Source of the DNA: Lichenostomus cassidix
Lineage: Eukaryota; Chordata; Aves; Passeriformes; Meliphagidae
Length of the DNA: 64,000 bases
Reading direction: 5' to 3'
NCBI GenBank assembly: GCA_008360975.2
Contig: CM039183.1
Coordinates: 77,577,850 to 77,641,849 of the forward strand
This document shows positions 36,001 to 46,365 of this stretch, piece after piece. The notes below the pieces were generated by a model, which saw only the letters and a list, made by a program, of their open reading frames with translations, was not told where the DNA came from and made no database searches. Position numbers and translations under genes: made by a program. How positions within the stretch are numbered: position 1 is the first letter of the stretch; every line of letters begins with the position of its first letter.

Positions 36001-39000
36001 CCCTCCTGGCTGATTTCCCAAAGTGTCTCCAATGATGTTTCAACTGTCTCAATTATTACCTTTGGCAAATGTGCAAGGAAAATAATTATTTTAGTATTTA
36101 TCTCTATTGCTTAAATACTGCTAGGCAGAAGCAAGATGCCTCCTCTTAATTCTTTGACAATAATTAAAATTAATGCATTGTTTCTTATTAATTTAAATTT
36201 TTGTACCTTTAAAGGCCTCATCTTGTCTGCCTCATACAGCAGCTGGAAGGGAATACAAAGCAATAAAAATATGGGGGGAATACTATTTTTCTGATTGATA
36301 TTAGAGCTGGAAAATAAAAAGATCACATCCAGTATTCATTACAACTCATTTTATCAGTTAAACTGTTATCATTATCAGAATCAAGCTGTCAGCAGCAACA
36401 GATAACTATGTGCATTCAGCTCTGCCCACTCACAACCTTTGAGGTGAGATCTGGGGTATCCAGACAGGACAGAAACAACCAAGTGTGCAAAAATCAAGGA
36501 GAGCTGCCAGCTCATCTGACTACCAGCCCATTCTCAGAGTACTTTTAATGTTGTCAAACAAGCATTTTGCCCTGGAAGACATTTCCCACCCAATATTTCT
36601 GCCCAGCATGAGGGCTGGCTGTTATGTGAGCTGTATTCCTCACAGTCTTCACTCACTCTCTAGTTCTCCTTCCCTCCCTCGATAAGTTAACAGGCATGTC
36701 TGACCATCCTGTTGCTGAAGGTGTTTTGTGGGGGCATTAGGAAGTGATGCTCTGCGCAAAGAAAATTATGGTGTGTGGTAGTGCAGAGCTGTGAAAGCAA
36801 TAGCAACATCATACCTCTGGCAGCAGACTTCTCCAGGGAGTTGTATGCAAACGTATTTTAACTAATATGAAATTCTGCATTTGTTGCCTCCCTAAGGGCA
36901 TCGTGCAAGCCACTCACTAAGGGTTTCTTACTATCGTTTCTAAATATGTATATCTGATTTGAGAAGGTCTCATGCTTCACTGAGACCACAGGAAAAGTCC
37001 CATTGGAAACAAAAGGACGGGGCTCAAGCTTGGCACTAGCCCTGAGCAGAGAACTTTGCTGGGTCATCAAGCAGGGTGAGCATGGGCAGCAGCACCTGGC
37101 CGTCTCTCTGCTTGCAGAGATGGGCAACGTGCTGTAGCTCAAAATATTAACTTGTTTGTATTCCCCTAACTTTAAGAGGCACTGCCTTTCACGTTTGTTG
37201 GGGCAGTGGTGATTTTTCATGTATACCATGGCCCTTCATTTCAGATACTTGTAGAAGATACTTGGTGCAGCACAGAGATATTTCACACCTATTCAGGCAT
37301 GTCAGTGCAGTTTGGGGCAATTCTCCACATATCTCATGCTGCCATTTGCATCATGTTTAAAAAAGACAAAGGCACTGCCTAACCTGTCAGGTTACAAAGT
37401 CACACTGAGTCCAGAATCAGCATTAGAGTCCAAACCCTGCCCAGGACCATGGAGGGCAGTGGACAACAGGCACTCTGCCATACCTCCAGCCCCAGCTTCT
37501 CAGTCCATCATTAGCACCAGAATCATAAGACAAATAACTTGAGACACAAGCAAGAAAAACTCATCTCATCCAAGGTGTCCTTCTGGTATTTTCCCTGATT
37601 GGAGAGACTGGGTAGATTGGGGTTTGCAGGGATTTTTTCCCCTCTCATACAAAACTTCATCACAAAATGCTGCACTCTTTGCTCCTGCTTTGTTCTCTTT
37701 TGTCTTTGGGAAATTACTTTAGAGGGAAGTGGTAATTCTAACAGCTGATCTTTATCCAGAATTGCTGGAGGAAGCAATTCTGCTCTCTTTCTGAGAAAGG
37801 GACCTGGTGTGGGAAGAGCCCCTGGTGCCAGGCAGGAGCTGCCCCTAAGAGCATGTAACAGAACATTTTGCTGAGCACTTCTTGCACCTGCAAAGGGAGC
37901 TGTGCTATTTGAAAGGCTTTGAGCATGTGTGTGCATGTGTGTGAGCTATTGCAGCTAGACAGGGTTTACAAGTATGCACTAAAGGCAGGAAAAAAAAGCA
38001 AGATCAACCAGAAAAAAGTGAACTGTCAGGAGCAGCTGAAGGGATATGAAGTAGGGGCACAGTGCTGGCTGGAAACAGAGCTTTGAAAAAGTGGAGGAAG
38101 GAGATGAACAGTCTCCAGGCATTCACAGTGAATGTACTCAGCAAGGCACACATTTACACACTTCATACACAAAAGGGCAGCACCATGGACCAAGCACTGA
38201 TTCCATCACTAAGATCTTTCCCCTGAGGCAGGAGGTGACTCCTTCTCCTAAAGGCTGTCTGCAGCCTCAGGCCTCACCCCAGGGCCACCCTACTTCCCTC
38301 TGGGCTACAAGGGCAGGGTGGTGCTCACCTTCAGCAGCTGGTAGCCCACACTGTGATCCAATGCTTGGAGCAGCCTGGGACCAGCAGTGACTACCCAGCT
38401 GTGAGACTGCCTTGCCCTGCTTCTCAGCCACCTCCTCCCCTCCTTCTTCTCTATTAGTAGGACTGTGATTTTAGTCACTTTAATAAATGTCAAGATAGGT
38501 CTGGCCTTTGGGTGCCTTTAGAAAAGTTTTATCCTGGTTTATATCTGCCTTTGCAGGAGAAGCTGCAAATCAGACCAGTTTTATTCTAATTAAGTAGATT
38601 TGTCCTATTTTATCCAATTTAGACTTTTTTTAATGGTATGACTTAAATAAGTGTACTAGCTGTGAGCAGAATACCACTGTCAAGTCAAGGAATCAGGAGT
38701 CACTGGCAATGCAGGGCACCAGAATTCTCTGGCACAGAATACAAGTAATATAACCACAGAGTGATTTTTCACATTAAATATAGTCCTAATTAGTTTCTAT
38801 ATTTGTTTTTGTTTGGGTTTTGTATTTTTTTTCATTTACAACACCTATGTCTGTATTAAAATCCAAGTTAAAAGGAAAAAAAGACCCTTGTACACGAGGT
38901 CAGTTGGAAAATACTGCTTTTAACTGAAAATCCTACTTGCACGTTCCCTGTTACAAGCAAATCCTCATTGTTTAGGGTCCTAGCAATGCTGAATGGAAAC

Positions 39001-42000
39001 CTCTTGTTATGAGTCTCTGACTACATTGTGCTTCCTGATATCAGAGCACATCCTACCAGTAAGATCCTATCCCAACTATTCCCTACAAAACCACAATTAA
39101 ATCATACAGCACTTCCTCCTTCTGAATGAGCTTGCTTTTGTCAAAGCATCACTGACAGCCATAACAAATCCTCCCACCGCTTGAAAAGTACCTTCAAAGA
39201 GTGAACTGTGATGGGCAGAAGATGAACTGATTAACTTCAGATAGCTGCTGAAAAAAAAATGGGGAAGGACCCTGCGGAGTATGACTTTCTCCCAGGGAAG
39301 GCTGTTGTGCTGTGTTTTGGTTTTTCTTTCAATTGTGTCTCGTGCTCATAAAAGTCAGTAACAGAACATATTTTGACATGAATTTAGAGCATTTGGAGCC
39401 TATTTTGCCAGAAATTGAAATGTGTGAAGAGTGATCACACCATTTTTTGCTCTAATTTTTTAACAGAAATTCCATGAATGAAGTTGAGCACTTCTGCTTC
39501 ACTAGAACACTTGCCAGAGACAGATTTAAGTCCCCTCAGTCCATCAAAGCACGTGTCTTGGCCACCAGCACAGCATGTTGGAAGGCAGAGGCAGAGAGGT
39601 TGTCTGACAGCACAGCCACTGCTCGCTCCCACACCCAGCTGCCAGTCACTGCTGTCATGCTGGAAGCATTTTAAGATCTGAGCTCACAGAGCAGAGTGAC
39701 TGATGTTAAAAAATATCTTTTCCAGATAAGGGACCAAACCTGATAGGACCACAAGGGGGTGGGAGGCTGGCCACCACAATTCCAGTCTCACAAGGAATTT
39801 AGGAGAGCACCAACAATCAGAGAAGCAACAGGTTCTGTGTATGCTAGGGGAAAATATTAGAGGCAGGAGATGAAAAGAGAATAAAAAAGACTTTGTGGAC
39901 ACTTTTTGCAAATAAAGACTACAGTGTAAAGAAATACATGAACTGCAGGACCAACAGCCCAGCATTGCCACTGCTACCAGTAAACTGCATGACTTTTCAA
40001 AGCCATATGCAGCAAAATCTGGAAATCATGGATATAAAACAAACTGGGCCTGTGGATTTCAGCACTAAGATTTTTCCCAACATATGAATATTAATGCTGC
40101 TTTAAAGGGATGTGATGAAATTTCAAGAGAAGATGAGAGAATGTGGTATTTACGAGGTCTGTGCCTGATAGCTTGCACATAGTGGGAAGAAGAGACAGAA
40201 CAAATGTGATGCAGACACTTATATCCCAAGTGATTTGAAAAGTGTCTGTGCCAAGTCGCTTGGAAAATCTCATGAAATTAAATAATTCAATGGAGGAAAA
40301 TGTTATTTTACAAAGCAAAGAGGAATGGGGAAGGAACAAGCTTTATAGACAAGATGGAAATGTGCATTAAGTATTAAAATAGATTGAAATAAGTGAACAA
40401 CGACTGTCAGACCATGCTGCATTTTGTTTAAACACAGAACAAGTCAATGTAACACTGTAGGTTTATCTGACAAACATATATATAAAACACTGCACAGCCC
40501 CGGGAAGGGAGAGAAGGAAAAACATGTCTCAGAGATGGAGAGGTTTGGTTTGCAGTTACTGAGGTCAACGCTGACCCCAACTAGTAGAAATCTGTCCCCT
40601 AGTTTAGGTGGCTTCTCTGCCACACTGCAGATCCTCATAGGGAAGCGTTCAGATCCAAGCTTCTGAAAGTGGATCAAAGGTACCAAAATGCACACAGAAT
40701 AACTGCAAACTGGTGTGGAAAACTGTGATCACAGAGAAGTTGTTTGGGCTGAACCCAAACTTCCACACAACCAACAGGAAAACTGCTGCTGACTTTGGTA
40801 GGATCAATCCTGACTTTTGAGAAGCAGTTAACTAGGGATTTCCTGGGCTGGGGTTTGAACAATTTGTGAACAGGGTAGTACAAAGATATTTACTGAAAAG
40901 GATAGAAGCAGTTATGTGAGGAAGGGGCTTAAGTTGCTTAAAGAATTACCATCAAAAATATTGGCAAAAGCAGATTTGAATATAAAATTGTGAAAGCATG
41001 ACAAAGTTTGGTGGCAAGATTATATTCTATTACTTAGTACATAGATGAATCACACAAAGGAAAATAGGCTTGGAATCACTTTAGAATGATCTGCACAGAG
41101 GCTGAGGATGTGCAGGATAAGGATGTAAACTATAAGGATGCAAAGGGTAGGGGAGACCCTCACACTGAGTCATGAGGTTCAAGAGAGGACCCCTTGCTTC
41201 AGAGAGGACCCCTTGCTTTCTAAACCTGTGACAGTCTAGGTGTGTCTAAGTCCAATCTTACCAGTCCCAGACCTGGTCAACAGTTTATGTCCACAGAGTT
41301 TAGCATCACTTAATCATTGGCTAATTTAACATTTATAAAGCGATTCTGTAGAAATTACTACACTTACAAGAGTGACTTAGTTACAGATCTGAGATGGTGA
41401 AATTTATGCTATACTTGCCATAGGGTATTTAAATCCAGTCACACACACAGACACAGAGATGTATATATATGTATCTATATGCACAAATGTGCCTGTTAAA
41501 AATTCCCCCTCTGTGTCAGTGAAAAGTGTCAAATGCCCAGGTATTTCTCAGTGGGCAAGGGTTGACCCTCAAGGGGTTGGGGATATCAGCTGAAGACCCA
41601 TCATCAGCTTTCAGCAACAGTCCTCCAAGTATTATGGGAGTTCATGAGCTCCAAGAGTGTTCCTCCCAGAGGGAGGTGCTGGGTCAACCCGCTGCCACCC
41701 AGGAGAGCTCAAAGTACCACACTCAGGACTACTCTTTTCAGGGTTGTTAGATGATTTGCTTTAGTCATCAGTAAATTTCCGTGCTGACCACAACCCAGGT
41801 CAATAATTACTGGAGCTTCCAAAACTCCACCAACAATGGTATTGTTCCACTCAAGCTATGACTGAGGTAGGGAATGTTCCAAGGCTGTCAGGGATGAATG
41901 AGCATCCCCACTTCCATCCTTCACTTCAGCCAGGCAACAGAGTTCCTGGTATGGTCAGTGCTGCTTCCACTTTAGCCACAAGAGAGTTCCCAGTGTCATC

Positions 42001-42094
42001 AAGGGATACTTGACTCACTGCCCAGCTCATGACACAAATGCCAAATTCCTAACAGCAATTCCAGTAATCAAAAAGCAGTTCTAAGGGCAGTGGA
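27021..42094. other. 15 kb of unique non-coding DNA
   Basis: No exon, RNA gene or transposon was recognised. Open frames stay below 140 codons and show no domain. The stretch 27850-28050 is AT-rich with several homeobox- and octamer-like words and could be a conserved non-coding element. Minor simple sequence occurs near 31856-31876 (ATA-rich), and a 19-20 bp direct duplication (gagaggaccccttgctt) lies at about 41178-41219. Confidence 0.5.
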
Positions 42095-42170
42095 GGATGC
42101 ACCACCACAACTGGGGAGCCCAGAAGTGAGCACCATTCTCCAAGTGTAGTCTCACCCACGCTGAGCAGTC
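42095..42170 (-). mobile_element. possible CR1-like fragment
   Basis: The segment 'ctccaagtgtagtctcaccc' followed by 'gctgagcag' resembles the reverse complement of the CR1 region encoding ...LVRPHLEY. The adjoining 'actggggagcccagaag' block would correspond to the F-W-A-P part. The match is short and diverged, so this is a weak call. It may equally be part of an unrelated repeat. Confidence 0.35.
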
Positions 42171-42862
42171 AGGAATGTTCCCACAGTGTTCTGGCAGTGT
42201 TCTGTATGGGAACACTCTGAGGAGAACTCATCATCATCACAGAGGAGATCCATACTATCTTCCCCCATACTCCTTCTGAAGAACATGGCATTTCCTCTAT
42301 GAGGGTGATGAGCATGACCATAAACAGAATTAAAAGAGCTTTGAAAGCCAACTGGGTAATAAAAAATTTGAATATCCTAGGCTTCATGGGCAGAAAAGCA
42401 GACAAGGCAAGCTTTGTGATCTTATTTCCATCAATCTGTTTCATATTTCACTTTTATTTCCTGGGAAGGAAAGATACAGACAGAGCACATTCATCTCTGT
42501 CAGGAGCAGGTCCAGTCCTCACTAATATAACAGGAGAGGGCCAAGCCAGAAATAAGCACTTTCCAGTGTAATTGCTTTGCCTCAGCAATTTTGTTTTATC
42601 ACAGCTGATGTAAGTGAAGGCGAGTGAAAGGGACTTGAGAGCAGAGCAAAAAAGCGACATAGCACACAAAAGGCTTCAGCTTTCTCAAAGACAGATTGAG
42701 TCTGTCATCTTTATCTGACATTAATAGGGAGCTTTTTCATTATCACTGCCAAATTCTGCCCTTGGCTACTTGCAAATAAATCTTTCTGACATTTTACAGT
42801 GGGAGCTGGAGGAAGACAATCAGAGGGCAGAATCTGATGGGAAACATGCAGAAAGAAACAGG
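42171..42862. other. unique non-coding DNA upstream of the satellite
   Basis: Nothing was recognised. Two overlapping frames of 90-91 codons on opposite strands lack support. Confidence 0.5.
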
Positions 42863-42897
42863 GAGGTATGGAGGCTCCAGATCAGAAAGGTGGTGAG

Positions 42898-43367
42898 TGT
42901 CCTAGGTTACAATACAGATGTATTTAAGCATTCTATTACCACCAGCTGTGGGCCATTAGCTGTTATCGCCTGCTATGACTCACACCTGATAACAGTCAAT
43001 GAGCCATCAAGAAGCCACCACATGACTTATCCTGTTGTGAGATGCTCCCCCCAGAAGGGAGGAGCCAAGCATTCCAACCTGGATATAACCTGGCCTTGGA
43101 ACTGCCTAAGTTAGTTCTGTCTACTGGATTCCCAGAGGACAAGAGCTATCACTGGACCTTCAGGTGGAGACCAGACCTTCCACAGGATCACTGCTTGAAC
43201 TGAACTACTTAATTTGGACTGCTACCACCACCCTAACAGGGTGTCAGGGAGTATCTGACTTTGTCAGTGCCTTTTTTCCTAGTATTATTTCACTTATTTT
43301 TAATTTTTTCCATTAAATTTTAATCCTGACTTGCCATCTCCCACTAGTTTGTTTTCAAACTAATACA
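42898..43367 (+). mobile_element. solo LTR 1 (470 bp), passerine endogenous retrovirus
   Basis: It starts TGTCCTAGGTTAC and ends CAAACTAATACA, as LTRs do (TG...CA). The flanks are GTGAG (42893-42897) and GAGAG (43368-43372), a 5-bp target duplication with one mismatch. Inside are a TATA-like box (ATATAA, 43083-43088) and a polyadenylation signal variant ATTAAA (43312-43317), which fixes the + orientation. The satellite unit is interrupted here: CAGATCAGAAAGG on the left continues as CCACTAATTTTGGGGCC on the right, like an unbroken unit. No internal viral genes are present, so the provirus was lost by LTR-LTR recombination. I recognise the LTR type as widespread in passerines but cannot name its family safely. 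Confidence 0.83.
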
Positions 43368-43481
43368 GAGAGCCACTAATTTTGGGGCCCAGTGGACATC
43401 ATCTTGGCAAGCCCTGTCCAGCGCCAATGTGCCTGGAGCTCGAGGATCTTTAGATCTCTCAACCCAAACCCTAGGCATAAC

Positions 43482-43963
43482 TGATTCACCTCAATTGAGC
43501 TCAGAGACACTTCAGAGACCAAGTCAGAGAAGTAGGTATTTGCTTTATTCGGTGCACCGGATGTGTAGGAATTGTTTCCACCAAACACACATACCTCAGT
43601 ACCCCAAAGACAGAGTGTTATAGGTAAAATCATGAATATTAATTACATTCTTCAGGATAGGAGTGGTTATACAAAAAATTTCTCAGAAGTCATTAATATC
43701 ATTAGCATGTGCACTACGCATGCTCCGTGTATCCTGGTGGTCTTTGGAGACCCCCAAAGCCCCCTCCAAGGTGAAGGTCCTTCATGGGATGATTCAGCGG
43801 TTTCTGTGCTGGTTTCAAATGCATGCTTAGCCGATAAGCCATCAGGCCAGAGCTGTTACCTACAATTTGAATTTGAATTAAGAGTTCAGCCTTCAGCCCT
43901 GGAAGCCACAGACAGGTGCCTGTGCTGGTGGAAGGGGGGCAAAAGCTCAGAGAATCTTTCTCA
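43482..43963 (-). mobile_element. solo LTR 2 (482 bp), minus orientation
   Basis: On the minus strand it begins TGAGAAAGATTCTCTGAGC and ends GAGGTGAATCA. It is flanked by TAAC on both sides (43478-43481 and 43964-43967), a 4-bp duplication typical of gammaretrovirus-like (ERV1) insertions. A minus-strand AATAAA lies at 43549-43544, and a TATA-like CTATAAC lies about 70 bp upstream of it (43622-43616). The satellite resumes exactly: CTAGGCATAAC on the left continues as CCAAGTTTTTTACTTGAGCC on the right, where other units have CCCTAGTTAATTACCTGAGC. The 189-codon plus-strand frame crossing it is spurious. Confidence 0.78.
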
Positions 43964-44845
43964 TAACCCAAGTTTTTTACTTGAGCCCAACAGCTGGGTA
44001 ACTCCAGCCCAGAAATATGCAGGAGAAGCAATGTTTGGGCCTTGCCACAATGGCCTTGGCAGGCCCTTTCCAGTGCCAGTGTCCCTGGACTCAAGGCTCT
44101 TTAGATCTACCAAGCCTAATCCTCGGTGTAACCGCAGTTAACTAACTGATCCAAATACCTGTGGTTCCCCAGCTCAGAAAGATGCAGGACCACCAATGTT
44201 GGGAACTTGTGGCAATAGTCCTAAAAGGCCCTTTCCAGTGCCAATATTCCTGGAGCTTGAGGCTATTTAGGTCTCTCAACCCTAACTCAAGCCCCTGCTG
44301 GCAGCTTGTCGCTGCAGCCAAGGGGCATGCTCCAGTGGGTGGGTCACATCAGAAAGGTGTGGGAGCAGCAGTGCTGGGGCCTTGCCAAGACTGTCTTGGC
44401 AAGCCATTTCCAGTAACAGTGTTCCAGAGCTCCAGGTTCCTCAGGTCTCAAAAGCCTAAAACTAGGCCTAACCATAACTGTAGACATAGTTAACTACCCA
44501 ATCTTCATATGTGTGTTTCTCCAGCTAGGAATGATTCAGAAGAAGGAAGGATGGGGCCTTCCGCAACAGTTGAAAAAGGCCCTTTACAGCGCCAGTGTTC
44601 CTCAAGCCTGAGGCGCTTAAGACCTCCAGGACATAACCCTAGGCGTAACCCTAACCCTAGCCATAGGTAATTACCTGAGCAAAAGAGTTCGGATACTCCA
44701 GCACAGAAAGATGAAAGACAGGAAATTATGGGGCTTTGCATGACTGCCTTCCAGGCCATTACCACAGCAAGCATTCAAGGGGCTCAAGGTTCTCTAGATG
44801 TCTCAGTCCTAACCCTAATTCAAGCCTAACTCTACACCAAGTTCA

Positions 44846-46365
44846 TAAGGGCTAGGGTTAGGGTTATGGCTAGGGTTAGGGTTGAGAGATCTAAAGAGCA
44901 TCGAGCTCCAGGCACACTGCCACTGGAAAGAGCCTCCCAAGACGATTGTGGCAAGGCACTAACATTGCTGCTTTTCCATCTTTGTGAGCCAGGGAACTCA
45001 GGTATTGGGTTCAACTAATTGACTAGGGTTAGGGTTATGCCTAGGGTTAGGGTTGAGAAATCTAAAGAGCCTTGTGCTCCAGGCACAGTTTCTCTGGAAA
45101 GAACCTGTGAAGACGATTGCGGCAAGACACCAACATCGGTGCTCCACCATCTGTGTGAGCTGGAGAACCCAGGTATTGGTCTCGGGTATTTAACTAGGGC
45201 TAGGGTTAGAGTTATGCCTAGGGTTAGTGTTGAGAGATCTAAAGAGCCTCGGGCTCCAGGCACACTGGCGCTGGAAAGCCTTGCAAATAAAAGTGAGGCA
45301 TGGCCCAAACATTGCTGCTCCTGCTTTTTTCTTTCTGAGTAGGATGACTGGAATTATTGGGCTCGGGTAATTAACTAGGGCTAGGTTGGGGTTACGTCTA
45401 GGGTTAGGGTTGAGAGATATAAAGAGCCTTCAGCTCCAGGCACAGTTTCATTGAAAGAGCCTACAAAGGCCATTGCAAGAAGACCCTTAAATGGCTGCTC
45501 CATCATCTTTCTCAGCTGGAGAACCCAGCTATTGGGCTTGGGTAATTAACTAGGGCTAGGGTTAGGGTTACGCCTATGTCACTGTTGAACCACTAGCAGA
45601 GAGAAGAAGTCCAGGTCCTCAGTGTAGCATAAAGAGATATTTTATTAATTAATTCCAATTTATATAGACTTTCAAAGGTCACCCAGTTTGGTCAGTTCAA
45701 AACCTCCTCCTAGGCCCATTGGCCAGGCCTGAACTGTCCACATCTCGAGAAACTGTTTTAATAACATCCAAACTTTATCTTTGTTTATAAAAACACAGGA
45801 AGAAGAGAGAAAGAATTCTCACGGGAAAGGTCTGTGCTAGCCACATGCCTAGGGTTATGATTTAGAGATGTAAAGAGCCTCAAGATTCAGCCACACTTGC
45901 TTTGCTAAGGCCTTCCCAAGACAAGTGAAGCAAGGCCGAAACATTGCTGCTCCTGCATTTTTCATAGCAGGAAACGTCGCACTGTTGGGATGGGTAATCA
46001 ACTAGGGCTGGTGGTAGGGTTACACCTAGGGTTAGGGTTGAGAGATCTGAAGAGCTTTGAGCTCCAGGCACACTGGCACTGAAAGTGGTTTGCCAAGACA
46101 AGTGAGGCAAGGCCCAAATATTGCTGCTCCTGCATATTTCTGTGGAGGAGAACCTCAGCTGCTTAGCTCAGGTAATTAACTAGCGCTAGGTTTAGGGTCA
46201 TGCCTAGGGTTAGGGTTGAGAGATCTAAAGAGCCTCGAGCTCCCGGCACACTGGCGCTGGAAAGGGTTTTCCAAGACAAGTGTGGCAAGGCCCAAACATT
46301 GCTGCTCCTGCATCTTTTTGTGCAGGAGAAGGATAACTGTTTGGCTCAGTTTATTAACTAGGGCT
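44846..46365 (+). repeat. satellite block B (G-rich on +, seven units, inverted)
   Basis: Seven units read in reverse orientation relative to the blocks on both sides. At the left junction, degraded CCCTAA-type sequence meets GGGCTAGGGTTAGGG across what would be the TTAATTA palindrome of the unit. At the right junction (about 46365) the run CTAGGGCTAGGG stops and is joined to the middle of an A-oriented unit. Telomere runs are best kept in this block, with two TTAGGG runs per unit. One unit is split by a 269-bp LTR. Confidence 0.85.
45577..45845 (-). mobile_element. solo LTR 3 (269 bp), minus orientation
   Basis: The minus strand begins TGTGGCTAGCACAGACC and ends CAACAGTGACA. The flanks are CGCCTA (45571-45576) and TGCCTA (45846-45851), a 6-bp duplication with one mismatch, which points to an alpha/betaretrovirus-like (ERVK-type) integrase. 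A minus-strand TATATAAA lies at 45666-45659 and AATAAA at 45646-45641, only 12 bp apart. The signal would then precede the likely transcription start and lie in U3, giving a very short R region as in alpha- and betaretroviruses. The satellite continues across the site (GGTTACGCCTA then AGGGTTATG). No internal viral sequence remains. Confidence 0.8.

Larger units (their letters stand above)
42863..44845 (-). repeat. satellite block A (C-rich on +, seven units)
   Basis: The first orientation block contains one partial first unit, split by the 470-bp LTR, and six further units, the first of these split by the 482-bp LTR. Units drift strongly toward the outer left. Here telomere runs are degraded (for example CCTAATCCTCGGTG at 44113), which suggests the left edge is the oldest or least homogenised part. 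The unit at 44252-44425 has its second telomere run replaced by a different segment (44292-44332). The strand given marks the direction in which TTAGGG reads. Confidence 0.85.

Noticed and set aside
43572..44141. 189-codon plus-strand open frame
   Set aside because: It crosses the antisense strand of LTR 2 and two satellite units, so it is a chance frame.
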